Notes: generated from the letters alone by a model not told the origin. A stretch of 64,000 nt of DNA from Atherinomorus stipes (GCA_023101725.1 JALJCO010013744.1:310001-374000), one strand, 5' to 3'; counted from the first letter of the stretch, positions 36,301-48,741 are shown. Made by a program: numbers and translations.

Positions 36301-36753
36301 CATCAAACTCCAATAATCCCCTTTTTGCCTTTAAAAACAGTAAAAGACTCCAAGCTCAGTGTCTGTATCACTGAATAATATTCTCAGGAGTAGACTGAAT
36401 TCTGTATAAAATGTACTGCAGGTGCACACATGATTTATTTTAGGTGTTTGCAACAAGTACATGTATAACATGTATACCTGAAAACACTCGACTTTCACAA
36501 GCTTGCTCACAGTGGATGGCACCATTTGCATACATACAGTGCAGAGAAGTCACACTGATACTTTTCAGAGTCCCAAGAAAAATGTTCTGTACATCTTTGA
36601 CTTATATTTGGACCCAGGCAATCAATAGGAACAGAATTATGAGGCAGTGAAGCGAGTGATTTTAATCTGGGACTAAATATCCAGTAGTGGATTAGTTTCA
36701 GACAATTTCATACCTCCAGAGCTCTTCATGAAATATGGATAAGGCAGGAGAGA
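33309..36753. other. Non-coding stretch, no gene seen
   Basis: No gene was recognised. AC-rich sequence with an (AC)n core lies at about 34105-34158. The 131-codon frame at 35693-36088 (+) has no domain and its content follows A+T-rich composition. Confidence 0.55.
34138..34157. repeat. (AC)n microsatellite
   Basis: There are about ten uninterrupted AC units, preceded by imperfect ACAC-rich sequence from about 34105. Confidence 0.9.
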
Positions 36754-36780
36754 GGGAAGGGGGATGTGGGGGGGTAGGGG
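36754..36780 (+). other. G-quadruplex motif
   Basis: Four G runs (3, 5, 7 and 4) are separated by AA, ATGT and TA, satisfying the usual G3+N1-7 pattern on the + strand. The surrounding region is also purine-rich. Confidence 0.6.
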
Positions 36781-38879
36781 ATGGATTATGAAAAATAAAG
36801 GCATTTTCAGCAACCTCCTCCTTCGATTGGAGGCCAGATGAAAAGTTTTGCAGATGGGGCAACTGGAGGATTTCAAACCACTCCACATAGCAGATGCCCT
36901 ATCTCCCACAGCCTTGGTTGAGACACCAGTTTAATTAGAAAGACCCCCTGGTATGATACCTTTCAACACTGACAGTGGAGATTCCTAGCATGCCCATATT
37001 TTTCCTCACTGTGGGATGTCTCATGGTCATTGCAACTGACGAGCGTGGGCTGTGCGGAAAAACAAAGAGATGAGACGAAAAGATGTAAAATGGGTCATTT
37101 GCATAAAGGATTCATTAAAACAAATACATCCTGCGCCGTAGTCATTTACTTTGAAATGTTATTAGTGCTGTGATCTGGGGCAGCAGACATGCAATTGAGT
37201 CCCTACATCTAAATGTGTAATTGCTGTGTTGGTCCAAAGCAAATGAGCTTTAAAATAAATGCTGTAAGCTTGTGGCATGCCTATTTTTTGCCATATTCTT
37301 GCAGCGGCAATCCTGAAAAATGCAAGATATTATTTCTTAACAAATGCAATGTTGATGTAGTGTACTGTAGAGGGCTGAACTGGAATTGGTATGCTGACGG
37401 TCCTGAGGTGACCCATGGTAAATCTCGCAGGAGCAGATGGATTTAAAATCTAGATCCTTAGGAACTGAGCTCACTTTGACCTAAGTGATGGAGTTTAATA
37501 AAGGAGAGAAAGAAAAGTATAAATGCAAACTTGTTTTGTGTTTCCCAGTATGTAAACCAGGGTGAGTCTGTCAGCAATGCCAAGGGCAGGACAAAAGATA
37601 GGAGGTTGTTTCCAGCCATTTGGTGTTACACTCCTTTTTCTTCTTCATTGTGTTTGGCTAATATAGGCTATCATTTGCATTTGGATTACTTCCACTTTTT
37701 AGACTGGAGGGTCTTGAAGATTGTAAAATTTTACTTTTCTGATGGTGACATTTTATTTCTTTTTTTTGAGAAAGTGTAATTTAATTCATTTTTATTTATT
37801 TACCGTAGCATCTTTTGATCCAAATACATGTGTAACCCAAGGTGCCTAAAAAAAAACCCCAGAATAATCAACACATTTTTTTGAAAACAATATGTAGCAA
37901 ATAACAGTAATATAATTTAAGCAGCAATACAAAAAAACAAACATACTTCAAGCAAACAAAAGGACTAAATAGAGGTAGGCTAAAAATAAATAAATAAATT
38001 AAGTTAAAGCTTAAATTAAAGCTTTTTGAATGAAGTAGGTAGTAAGCAGAATATTTTTCTACTAGTTCCCATGTACTCACCTACTTTAAAATCTTTTAGG
38101 CTAGAAAAGCTTGGTGTCTTAAGATTTAATTATGGGAATTACAATAATTCGGTCCTTTTCTTTATCAGTGTTGCATTTTTAAATGATATAATTATCAGCA
38201 TGTTGGTTACATGAGAGGTCTGCTTTGGCAGTGGGATCAAGTCCTGTCTGGTATCTGCATCATGGAAGTGGGCGGTGATGGTCAGAGATCCAGCAGGAGT
38301 GGGAAGAAGTGTTATCAAGTCAACAGTCCCACACAGTGTTCGGAGCTCATTTTTAAATCAATGCGCTCAAATTTGTGCATCAAATTTGTTTTTCATAAAA
38401 AATGTTTTAAAAATAAAAATCTGTTGATTTTCACTTGCTTTGTCCTACAGGAAGTAATTTACTATATAATTAAACTAAAGTTTACATTGCGTTGGTGGCT
38501 CTTTATCAATGAAATTCAGTCCACTGGATGCTAGTTACACCAACCTGATTACACCCTGTCTGGTTATTTTCATCTTCTGTCTCTTTATGTTACAAAGGCT
38601 TCAAAGCACAGCTACTTCTGTTAAACACAAGTCCCAAACTGATCTAAAATCCTATTATATCATTTAATGCATTCAGAGCTCTATGAGTGTGGCAAAGCTG
38701 AAGTGCACAGAAGCAGGGGTCTCATCCATATCACTGATCATAAAACCCTTTAGTGGATTATTTGTCACTGACACGAAACTTGACACTAATGTGTGGAATC
38801 ATATTTTAACGAAAGGGAGTTTCCCTCAATTTATGTTGTGAACATGATTGTTTTGGTCCTTGAAAGCGATGTAAGTGCC
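36781..38879. other. Non-coding stretch, no gene seen
   Basis: No gene was recognised. 37080-37200 lacks simple repeats and contains TTTGCATAAAGGATTCATTA. 38211-38534 is open on the + strand but has no domain. Confidence 0.5.
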
Positions 38880-39003
38880 ACATGGGTGTGTGAAGGCTTG
38901 TTTTTTTCTTAAAATGCTTTTGTTTTTTATTGTCTTGCAAAGCACTTTGGGTTGCCTTTGGCAGGAAAAGCGCTTTATAAATAAAAGTTTGATTTGATTT
39001 GAT
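38880..39003 (+). mobile_element. LINE/SINE 3' tail (L2/Rex1-like)
   Basis: GCAAAGCACTTTGGGTTGCC is followed by AAAAGCGCTTTATAAATAAA and then a TTTGA-type tandem tail (GTTTGATTTGATTTGAT). This order matches the 3' end shared by fish L2/CR1-group LINEs and their SINE partners. Only the tail is recognisable; upstream sequence (38550-38880) may belong to it but shows no reading frame. Confidence 0.6.
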
Positions 39004-40747
39004 AAATCTTCAGGAAAGGTGTGGTTATAGATATGTTGGGCTGATTTTATTCATGTGGTTCATATTTATGTATTGACTATTTCACTTCCTCTAATTTGCT
39101 TTCTCCTTGGATTTTTAACACATAGCAGCTGTTTATATAAGAATCAAAACAATGAAATAGAGGGCGAGAGGCATTAGTTGTTGTTTATCTTTATGTGCAG
39201 CTTTCTAATTCAACCTTGGTTTTATAGAGCTTTTGACTTGTATTATAAGGCAACACTCTCACTCTTAGTGTTGTTTTTGGCCACAGCATTCAGCTCATTT
39301 ATAAAAGGTAAAACATTTTAAAAGAAAGTTTCAGTCAATAAAAACCGGACTGGTGAATCAGGTGGAACATTTGAAAGCTGAAAAGTAAAAGAAAGATTAC
39401 AACTTTATCTTAAAGGTGGTAATATGAGGAAGTTGTCTTCATTTATTTCAAATACACAGAAAATTAGGGTTTGGAAAAAATATGGGGGGTTCAGTGGACT
39501 CCTGCTATGACTTAAAAAAAAATAATCTTAAAAGTAAGTAACAGTTGTGAAACCTCAAGTTTCAAGGCCTAAAATGTATTAATTACATGTGAAAAATGTT
39601 TTGGAGATTAAACGCATGTGTGTCAGATTATCAGTTGTTGCTATCATAAGCCAGCGGTGTGATGCTGAACACCACTGAGTTTCACAGACTCTTGGGAAAA
39701 TTGCTCAGGTACATTTTGCATCAGTATTCACAGTTAGAAATGAGAATAAAAAGCAAACAAACAAGAAAGAACAGTATTTTTAATGATGACAATAGATCCA
39801 TTCGTAATGCTCAGGGGTTGTAAAGAGCTGACAGTAAACAAGAGGCATTGTACATCCTGAACAGATTGTTGATCAATAACAATGCTAACACCTGGACACA
39901 AACATGCATGCTCTCAAGAAAATGAAAAAAAAAAAATATATATATTCATTTATATGTATGTATGACTCTACTTCTGTTGGGTAATGAACCAATGGAGAAA
40001 CACATAAAGACATGGAAAGAAAACTAAAGACAGAAAAGCAACAGCCAAGCAGAAGTTTCAACATCACAGCCTTTTACTGTGAGTTACAATTACACTTATA
40101 TGTCAGTATGTTAGCATTCTTTAAGTAGTTAAATCCAGAAAGAAAAGACAATTTAATAAGCTTTTTTTAAAGAAAAGAAAAGGAAGAAAAAAATAATATT
40201 TATGAAGGCCACCATCACAAATTGGTTGTTATGCTATAGGAGAGCGGTAAGTCTCATGATGGTCAAATATGTATGTCACTGAGTTTACAGATGTTTTAAA
40301 TACTTCATATGGGTACTTGCAAATGTAGAGCATATGTAAAATAACTTTACACATGAACACATTGAAAACTGAGCAAATATTAATAATCATACATATTTCA
40401 AGCTCAGCCTCACAGATTTGATCAATTTCACACTTGAAAATCTTCCTCTGCTGCAAATTGTTGAATGCTGATGCACGCATAGTTTGATGCACGCAGAGCA
40501 GCTTACATTAGCAAACAAATCAGCTTGCATGTGGAATTATAAGACCCTTCTGACAGCTTCTGCTCCTTACTTCCTCCCCACTTGGACGCTGCGTTTAAGA
40601 ACTAGTGGGCAGTTCAATCATTGTAAGGTATTTGTGTGTGTATTAAAACACAGACTCAGTGTTTGTTTTTCCCCTTTTTCTGAAATGGAATATTCACTTA
40701 TAAAAGAACTTGATAGGTGAATATAATAAAATGATGAAAAAAAATTG
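39004..40747. other. Non-coding stretch, no gene seen
   Basis: No gene or transposon was recognised. A-rich and short AT/TATG runs lie near 39927-39962. Confidence 0.6.
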
Positions 40748-41368
40748 GCAGTTTGGCAGTTTGGTCCACTACAAACGGACAGTGATCCAATTCCAAGGAT
40801 GGTCCGCTTCGTCTGAATGCCAACCGTACTCTGGTGCCCACTAAAGAAGCAGACTCTGGTCTGCCCAAAAGCCGAGGGTCTCGGTTCACTTGCAAACGGA
40901 CTATCGGACTATCTCGCCCATAGATATCCAGCACACCTAATGGAAGTGATGTTTGTCGACCGCAATAAAGTAGAAGTAGGAGGAAGAGGAGTAGATTATC
41001 ATTTGGGTTGGAGGGGAAACAAAGAAAACTGTGCGTTTTTGAAGAAACCGAGGTCAAAACAATGATAAACAACTGGAAAATTGTAGGCAGAGATGGAGTG
41101 GGCAAATAATAATAATCAGAAAGATTTACACTTTAATCACGGAGTCCATTTGTCTTCTTCTTCCTGCTTTTTCACAATCATCAGTGGTTGTATTGGGAAG
41201 TGTCGCCCCCTAGTGGGCAGTTGTTTAACTATGGTGATTTGACCAGGCAGTTTGGTCCGCTTCAGTTACTGCAATTAAAACGATAACCAAAGCAAAGAAA
41301 GGTCCACAATTTTTCAGAAATCCCCCGCCAAGTGGACCGTGGTCCCTATCCTGGTGTGAATGCACCCT
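40748..41368. mobile_element. Decayed DNA transposon with one recognisable end
   Basis: The right end reads GGTGTGAATGCACCCT; its complement AGGGTGCATTCACACC resembles a common fish DNA-transposon terminus. GTTTGGTCC or GGTCCGCTTC motifs occur near both sides (40758, 40801 and 41250), as expected of subterminal repeats. The left terminus is not recognisable. The 135-codon minus-strand frame across it has no domain. Confidence 0.45.
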
Positions 41369-42024
41369 TAGTGACAAAGAGTTTTTTCTTTTTTTTATTT
41401 GACAGTTTCATAAGTTTCCTCAAACGAAGTAGACTTGTACAATCTGGATTCTCGCAGCAAGGGTCCGACAACTCTGTGCAGTCACATGGTTGTTTCGGGA
41501 ACATTTTGAGCATGAAACCGTCATCATCACGCCGTAACGCAAGTAGAAAGAGACGGTAAAACTCCAGTCCAGCTGGTGGTGTCACCACCTGTTAGAGTAC
41601 AATGTCTGTCACTAATAGAAAATCTATGCATGTACATGCGTTGTAGTTGACGTTTGTGTAAATGTCAGCAGAGCATGCTGACCGAGAAAGAGCCAGCATG
41701 AAGTTCCGAGAAATGTGTCCAGTGTGTCTTACCCCCCCCCCCCCCCCCGCCTTCTCTGTTCTGGATTTGTAAGTGGAAGTGATTTGCAAACTAAACCCAT
41801 CAAAATTATGCCAGAAGGAGCTCCAGATATGAGGGGCAATAAACCTTATTGCCTCAGCTGGAAAAAAAAATGGTAATATTCTCCGTTTAGTTTTTATAAA
41901 TCTTTAACAAATAATTTCACTCATGGGCTGCCATTGTTGTTTACGTTGCACACATCATAGGTAATGACATGTGAGGGTTGCTGCGCTTTCAGCGCTTCAT
42001 AGTAGCAGTATATTGGTTCACTGT
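41369..42024. other. Non-coding stretch with a C17 run
   Basis: No gene was recognised. Opposing open frames at 41332-41559 (+) and 41346-41588 (-) have no domain. Confidence 0.55.
41732..41748. repeat. C17 homopolymer
   Basis: Seventeen consecutive C, unusual in this A+T-rich window. Confidence 0.95.
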
Positions 42025-42212
42025 TGGGCTGCACGGTGGAGTGGTGGTTAGTATTGCTGTCTTACAAGAGAAGGTCAAGAAGAAGGTCACTGGTTCAACT
42101 TTTCCAGGGTGTACTACCCATTGGTAAATAATTGCTGGGTTATTTGGTTATTTCTGGGCTTCTGAATTGGCCCTGAATGAGCAGTACAAAGAAAAAAAAA
42201 ATGGATGAATGG
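42025..42212 (+). repeat. tRNA-like SINE-type fish repeat, decayed
   Basis: It opens with GGGCTGCACGGTGGAGTGGT followed by GGTTAGTATTGCTGTC and, about 35 bp on, CACTGGTTCAA, which stand in for the A-box and B-box-like parts of a common fish repeat. It ends with an A-rich stretch and ATGGATGAATGG, the usual tail of that repeat. The middle is degraded. It is not a functional tRNA. Confidence 0.55.
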
Positions 42213-42317
42213 TTCAATGTTTTCTGTTCAGACTTGTAAATGTGAAACTGAATGCCCTGATAGAGAGGACAATGATAGAAAAACCACTAAAAAAACACTT
42301 AAAGATGAGGATGATCA

Positions 42318-43252
42318 GGGCCCGGTTGTTCAATTCTCGGTTATTTTAACCACTGGTTAACCCCTAACGGTCCGTTAAATCCTTAACCTGCTGTTAGCTA
42401 ACTGACTATTAAATATGCGTTGTTCAAAGCATGGTTAGTCATGCCGTCAGCTAACAGCACCGTCAAAGTTAACGATAGGGTTAGCACCACTGGTTAGCAC
42501 CAATGTATCCCACAATTCCCCATTTTGTTTACTTCTGGTATTGCAAAAAGTAATGTTGTACGTCTGTGTCTCCTTATTGCTGTGAGGAAGACACGGGGGC
42601 CGACTCTCACTTTATTTTCCCACCGTGAACAGAGCTGCTGTTAGCCACAACACACTCTTCCTCATCCCCCAGTCTCTCCATCCTTCCCCGTTCTCTTCAC
42701 ACTCCTGCGCCCCCCCCCAGCTCATCTGGCTTCACAGCACAGCAAACCCTCAGTAACAGAACACACGGGACACAGAAAGTATTGATAAGCAAACGATCCC
42801 TTTCACTTCAAGGAAAATGAGGCAGAAATTTCTCTGCTGATGAAGAAAATGTCATTCTAAATAGTGAGTCCGTCGTGTCCACAGTTCGTTGCACGCTCCA
42901 AATCGACTCGCAAAGGATTACATAGACCTGAATGCATTCTTTCCCGAAGTGGTGCGCAGCTCCTCGTTAGAATAATCCCCGATGTCAAAATCAAAGCCAC
43001 AATAACCGCCGTCCTTCCTTCTCTGAATAGGCATCATGAACGCAGCGTTAGCAACAAACGGCATAATGAGATATAACCCCACCGTTAAGACTTTAGCGGC
43101 GGTCCTTAGGTGTGTTAACTTTAACGTTAAGATAACACACGGTTAAAATTAACTGAGTTTTGAACAACATTACCGGACTGTTAAAGTTAACGGTCGGCTA
43201 AATGTATTTAACGGCTGGTTAAAAAATAACCCAGTTTTGAACAACTGGGCCC
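42318..43252. mobile_element. 935-bp terminal-inverted-repeat DNA transposon
   Basis: The ends are GGGCCCGGTTGTTCAA and TTGAACAACTGGGCCC. Both subterminal regions are dense in GTTAA/TTAAC (about 42345-42500 and 43080-43230). In the centre a + frame from about 42829 reads NFSADEENVILNSE, faintly like the start of the Myb/SANT-type protein carried by Harbinger elements; this is a weak resemblance with a stop before and soon after it. No clear target duplication was found. A deletion derivative of a PIF/Harbinger-like element is one possibility. Confidence 0.78.
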
Positions 43253-43506
43253 AGATGGATAAAAATGACAGGGTCGACCAAAATATCTGCTATTTATTAT
43301 GCAGCTGCCTACTAATACACACTCAGAAAGAAGGTTTGCTGTAAAGAGCTCTGCTTTCTGCCAACACCTCAGGATCAAATGTCAAATGTTTAAAATAAGC
43401 ATAGTAAATCACAAGTTGATTACATTTAACCATGACAACAGAGGCAGCTTCCAACTGACAAACAAGACTGACAGTTCTCCTCTTATTCTCCAGCTGGTAT
43501 AGGTTA

Positions 43507-44675
43507 ATGTCTGATGATTCAGGGTCAGGCCAGTGGTTCAAAGTTGTGTCCAATGCTTCGAGTCAGGTACAAGGCCCGTCTGATAGCTCAGCAACAATGA
43601 CTCAAGGTTGGTTCAGTGGTTCAGGGTTGGTCTGATGGCTCAGGGTCAATCTGATCGTTCAGGGTTGCATCTGATAGTTCAGAATCAGATTGATAGCATA
43701 GGGTCAGTCTGATGGTCCTGTAACAACGACTCATGGTTGGTCTGATAGCTCAGGGTTGGTCTGATGGTTCAGGGTTGGTCTGATGGCTCAGTATCTGTCT
43801 GATGGCTCAAGGTTGGTCTGATGGTTCAGGGTTGGTCTGATCACTCAAGGTCAATATGATAGTTAAGGCTTGTATCTGATGGTTCAGAGTCAGTCTGATG
43901 GCAAAGGGTAGGTCTGATTGTTCAGCACAATGACTCAAGACTACTCTGATGGCTTAGGGTTGGTCTGATGGCTCAGGTTGGTCTGATGGCTCAGTGTTGG
44001 TCTGACGGCTCAGGGTGGTCTGACGGCTCAGGGTTGGTCTGATGGCTCAGGGTCGGTCTGATGGTTCAGGGTTGCATCTGATAGTTCGGAGTCAGTTTTA
44101 TAGCACAGGGTCAGTCTGATGGGTCTGTAACAATGAGTCATGGTCTGATGGTTCAGAGTCAGTCTGATGGCTCAGGGTTGGTCTGATAGCTCAGGATTGG
44201 TCTGATGCTACAGGGTTGGTCTGATCACTGAAAGGTCAATCTGATAGTTAAGGCTTGTATCTGATGGTTCAGAGTCAGTCTGATAGCAAAGGGTCGGTCT
44301 ACTTGTTCAGTACAATGACTCAAGACTATTCTGATGGCTTAGGGTCTGTCTGATGGTTCAGGATCAGTCTGATGGCAAAGGGTCACTCTGATTGTTCAGC
44401 ACATTGACTCAAGACTAATCTGATGGCTCAGGGTTGCATCTGATAGTTCAGAGCTAGTTTTATAGCACAGGGTCAGTCTGATGGGTCTGTAACAATGACT
44501 CAAGGTTGGTCTGATGGTTCAGAGTCAGTCTGATGGTTGAGGGTCGGTCTGATGGTTTAAGATTGCTCTGATGGTTCAGCGTCAGTCTGTTTTCAAGGGT
44601 CGGTCTGATGGCTCAGGGTTGGTCTAATGATCCATGCTCAGCTTGATGACTCGGGTTATGCCTGATGGTTCAGAG
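43507..44675. repeat. Minisatellite with higher-order repeats
   Basis: About 1.17 kb is built from a roughly 20-bp unit close to GGTCTGATGGCTCAGGGTT, with variants TCTGATGGTTCAGAGTCA and TCTGATAGTTCAG. Longer blocks recur: the phrase GGTTGCATCTGATAGTTC begins at 43663, 44070 and 44432, each time followed by a similar 50-bp string; GATAGTTAAGGCTTGTATCT begins at 43858 and 44243; ACAATGACTCAAG-type phrases occur at about 43595, 43925, 44310 and 44490. Amplification in blocks of about 360-410 bp has therefore been laid over the basic unit. No open frame runs through it. Confidence 0.95.
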
Positions 44676-46525
44676 GCTGTGGCAGGGAGAGCTGCTCGTT
44701 ACATCCTAGCAGAAGGACATTCAGGGTCTTTTGTTTCTGGTGATTCTCTGTTTTTCACTCACCAGCCTGAAATGCAGTCTATCACCTTCATGCTGTGTTG
44801 TTGATTTCAGTCTTCTTTTAAAACATCCAGACCCGTTAGCTCCTTTTGCATCTGTAGGCAACAAATTGACTCAAAGGAGAGAAGTGTGAAGAACTTAAAC
44901 ATGGGTTCTTAGAAAGTTGTGTCCTCCCACAGGCTTTCTCCCATTCAGCTCTCCTCTTCTTATCCCTCAGAAAACAGTGGAGACTCACTTTGCTGTTTTG
45001 TCTCCTTTTGACTGGAAACTGCAACCAAAAGCATCTTAGTGCAGCGTCATTTCAGTATATTCACAGTTTATGATGAAAGGAAAATCTAGCTGGAAGCAAA
45101 TCTAATTTACCTCAGCCTTCTGATATTTTCATTTTGACAGCAACCCTGATATGTTGACTCCATGAACACATTGCACAAGTAAAATAACAAGTGCTGCTGG
45201 TTGGGGCTCCTTTTAACGGAAATTATTCTGCAGAAAGTCGTTGCATAGTACAATATGTTAAAACTATAGGAACTGTTCAACAACAAAAGATGTATTTGAA
45301 GCTACATGTTTGACTTAATAATGTGGACAACCACTTTCCCGTTTTTATGAAAAAACAAACAAAAAAACAAAACAAAAAACATAATTTGCTTTCTAGATAT
45401 AGAGCTTAACAAAATATTCATAGTTTTTTCTTTTCTTTTTCTTTTTACAAAAATGTGATAAATAGTGGTGTTATTCCAATATGGATAAACACATGATTTG
45501 CAGGTGGATTGCAAATTTCTTGGACAAAATATAAATGCCCGTAAAACTTTTATAGATCGTGGAGGGGGACAAAGTAAAGGCATATTGGCAAAACGAAAAA
45601 AATGTGGGCCGAAAAAGAAGTAATGGGTGGACTGTTTCAGCAACAGCCTTTTAGACCCGCCTAAATAAAGAAACACTGGGAAGCTTTTACATGATAATTA
45701 AATTTTACGTTAAATGTGTGCATTTAACATAAAAACGGAAACGAAACACATTTCTGCATTAGAAGAAAAAATTTAAACTAAAAAGGAAGAAGTGGGTTGA
45801 AGGTCACTTAAAAAAAAAAAATTTTTTAGTTGTTGTTTTATGTAGGATGGAAAAAGAGAGCTTTAATAATCTACCAGCAGCAAACCAACTGTCCTGTCTG
45901 TGCTGTCATCCTTTTACTGGGGTAGTGCTACGAAAATGAAATTGACAAAATATGAACATAGCTACGAAAATATTGGAGAGGAAAACAAATGAATCTGCCA
46001 CGAGCGCTGAACATGCTGTGCATCAGACACTTTTCTTATCGCGGTCTGGCTGGAGAAGTGATAAAGCGAGATGACAGGGTCGGAGGGAAAATAAGCTTTT
46101 GCTGTTTTAAATGCAGAACTGAGACAGCGGCAACAGAGCGCTCCTGTGGGTGGGGATAGGCGCAGGAGGAAAGTTCAGCGCTCCGCGCAGCCACACTCAG
46201 GTTCCTTGTGTTTTCGGTTGGTGCTGTAATAGGCTGAGCTGCTGATGGAGAGATAAGTGAGTTTTACACTGTGGCTGCGAGGTTGGGCGAAGCTGGAGTT
46301 GCCGTTCACTGCAGTTCGCGTCACTGCACTAATGGGTGTGAAAAGGTAAAATATAATTGTGTTGGGTCGGCTGAGAGGCTGGAGAACTGGGAAAAGGCGA
46401 ACTGAGAATTAGGGATAAAGAATAAGTAAGAACTGAAGGGGCAGTGGAGAAACAATAGGACACAAAATAATCAAGTAGAATGAACAAGCAGGGGCGCAAC
46501 AGAAGGCTAGGCGCAGCGGCCCGGG
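44676..46525. other. Non-coding stretch, no gene seen
   Basis: No gene was recognised. From about 46000 to 46525 the sequence is CpG-richer and leads into the hAT-like terminus at 46526, so it may be the interior of that element. The 124-codon minus-strand frame at 45302-45676 has no domain. Confidence 0.5.
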
Positions 46526-46542
46526 CGGGTTGCCGACCCCTG
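46526..46542 (-). mobile_element. hAT-type terminal inverted repeat, one end
   Basis: On the minus strand the sequence starts CAGGGGTCGGCAACCCG, a terminus known from hAT transposons of vertebrates. The element would extend leftwards, probably into the CpG-richer region from about 46000. The opposite end was not found. Confidence 0.6.
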
Positions 46543-47626
46543 ACCTGAAGGGTCATTTATTAATCACAATTTACCCCAAAGAGTTATACACTTCCATTCC
46601 TGATAAAAGTGTGCTTTAGGGAACAGAATCTAAGGGTGCCGGCAATCTGGCAGGGTTGAAAGGTTTAATTGTGACTTTGATTCTAAAACTAACCTTGCAT
46701 TAATACTTTTTAACTTGAATATATCTATCTATTTACATAAATAGAAAACAGGTATAAAAAAGCCAAACATGTGCAGGCCAAGGAGAAAATATTCTTTTTA
46801 ACAAAAAAGAAATACCAATACTGTTGACTCAGTTAGTCTAATCATGAAGCTATAAACTTCCTGGTATGTGAAGTGACTGCAAACCAGCTTCCGTAGTGTC
46901 TGATGCATTAGTACATAATGTATTTCCCTTCTTATAACTCCTCTAAGCACTGCACAAAGCCCAGCTCATCCTGCTGTGGTTCCTCTGCACCCAGACTAGC
47001 ATTAAAAATCAAATGTGAATGACATTCAAAGGATTACCAAAGACAGAGATCTTTATGGTTGATTTGAGGTGAAAATCTCCCAGATCTTCATCTAACTTTG
47101 CTTCTTAGAGCGTGAGATTAGACAGTAATGCCATCCCTGACTATGAACATGAAAATAAGTCACTCTGATACTTATCACCTAAAGCCCGAAAACTGCAATA
47201 TAGCAAAAAAGAAAAATAAATATCTGTGATAATCAGTTAACTGATCCGTGTAATAATGGAAGGGGAGTATGGGATCAAATCCGGTGATGTTGTAATGAAT
47301 GGTACATTGTTTTCATCTGTTTTTAAAGTGTCTTTATATAACACTTTTTGAGCTTAATTGTACAGGCTTAAAACAAACAAAGGCTTAAATCAGTTGATAA
47401 ATCACTGGCAGGTTAGGGTGTCAGGACTGGGTATGAAAAATATCAAATAATTCATGTGAATGTGAATCTGTAAATATGAGAAAACCAAAAACAAGGCCAG
47501 AAACTGCTCTTTGATGTGCGTGACCTTTAAGCCATCGTGCAGCACTGCATGGAAAAAAGGTATTTTCAGGAGTATCTTGGAAAACGATAGTCACTAAACA
47601 TAGCTGGCTACTGCACATATGTGACC
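46543..47626. other. Non-coding stretch, no gene seen
   Basis: No gene, RNA or transposon was recognised. Confidence 0.6.
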
Positions 47627-47630
47627 ATAA

Positions 47631-48741
47631 AGGTGCAGTATGTAATAAAGTCAGAAGTCAATGACAGACAAATTCAAAATGACTGAAGGCATCTTTTTAT
47701 TGGTTTGTGATTACTTTACTAGAATAATTGTTATGTTTTTCATTTTCTTATAATGAGCCACTTACGGGTACTGTACATCTACTTGCTGTGGGTCTACTGT
47801 ACATACAGTACAGTACATGGAAGCTGTTATATTTGTGTCATCACTTTTGCTACACTGTCTCTGAATTAGGGCTAATAATTTGAAAACAATATACAGTATA
47901 CTGATCGATAGATGTGTGCGACAGATGAAAAGAGGAGAGGATTGAATACTACTTAATACCTCAGTCATTACTTCCTCTCAACCAATCACAAACGCAGAAC
48001 CAGGCATGCTCTGTCTCCAAGTCCCTCTCCGCCCCTCTCAAACCACAACAGAGAGTATGTGTTGGTGATATCGCGGTCCAGAAACAAAGTTATTACTGAT
48101 ACATTTTATTTTTTAGAAATCTCAACTAACCTTGACAAAAGAAGATTTGGGGTTTGCAGGTATTTTGTCCACCATTACCCATTAACTCCTCCTTATTTAT
48201 GGAGATTCAGACAGTTTTCAAGGCTTACATTTAGAATATTTATCATTTGGTACAAAATCAAAGTTACGCTATGACTGGTGCTATTTGAAATATCCAAGAA
48301 CTTGTTTGACCATCTAAGCTGCCTGCACCCAGGCCAGGGCTGCACTTTTTTTCTATACTTATCAACATATGTTTATCAATATATCAGTAGCGTTCAATAT
48401 ATTTTTTTAATATTGAAATGCTGTTTTTCTGTATTGCCCAGCCCTATTCTGAATGGATAAACAGCTGTGTGCGGGAAGTGATAACCAGCTAAGCCTTAAA
48501 TTTGCAGTACCGACTTTGTTTGATAGGTAACAAAGTACTGTTTAGGATACAACTACAAAGCAATGGAGTCGTTGATGTATCTGAGGCCACTGGATCCCCT
48601 TGAGGATGAAACCATGTTTATATCTGGAGGAATTCTGGCCACTGACAGCAACAGTCCACTCAGAGTTGTGCTTGGCATTTAAAGTAATTTCTATGGCCCA
48701 TATTTAACCCCTAATATCAGAAATTCTTACACACTGTACCT
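47631..48741. mobile_element. TTAA-flanked element (element 5)
   Basis: The left end is AGGTGCAGTATGTAAT, preceded by ATAA (47627-47630, one base off TTAA). The right end, reverse-complemented, is AGGTACAGTGTGTAAG, with TTAA at 48742-48745. The AGGTGCAGT(G/A)TGTAA terminus is a common fish repeat end from memory. A stretch at 48360-48445 ending TTGCCCAGCCCTA looks like a hAT-type terminus and may be a further inserted fragment. No coding capacity. Confidence 0.75.

Noticed and set aside
38211..38534. 107-codon + frame
   Set aside because: No recognisable similarity or exon signals; likely a chance open frame.
40698..41105. 135-codon minus-strand frame
   Set aside because: It overlaps a decayed DNA transposon and has no transposase motifs.
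42025..42110. tRNA gene
   Set aside because: Only loose A-box and B-box-like words are present, with no cloverleaf; it fits a decayed tRNA-like SINE repeat.
43507..44675. Repeats with regular spacing resembling a CRISPR array
   Set aside because: Units are contiguous, variable and have no unique spacers, and the DNA is vertebrate. It is a minisatellite.
45302..45676. 124-codon minus-strand frame
   Set aside because: Phe/Lys-rich, ends in low-complexity sequence, no domain.
48326..48445. hAT insertion inside the TTAA element
   Set aside because: CAGGGCTGCAC and GCCCAGCCCTA look like hAT ends, but flanking 8-mers do not match and the unit is very short.
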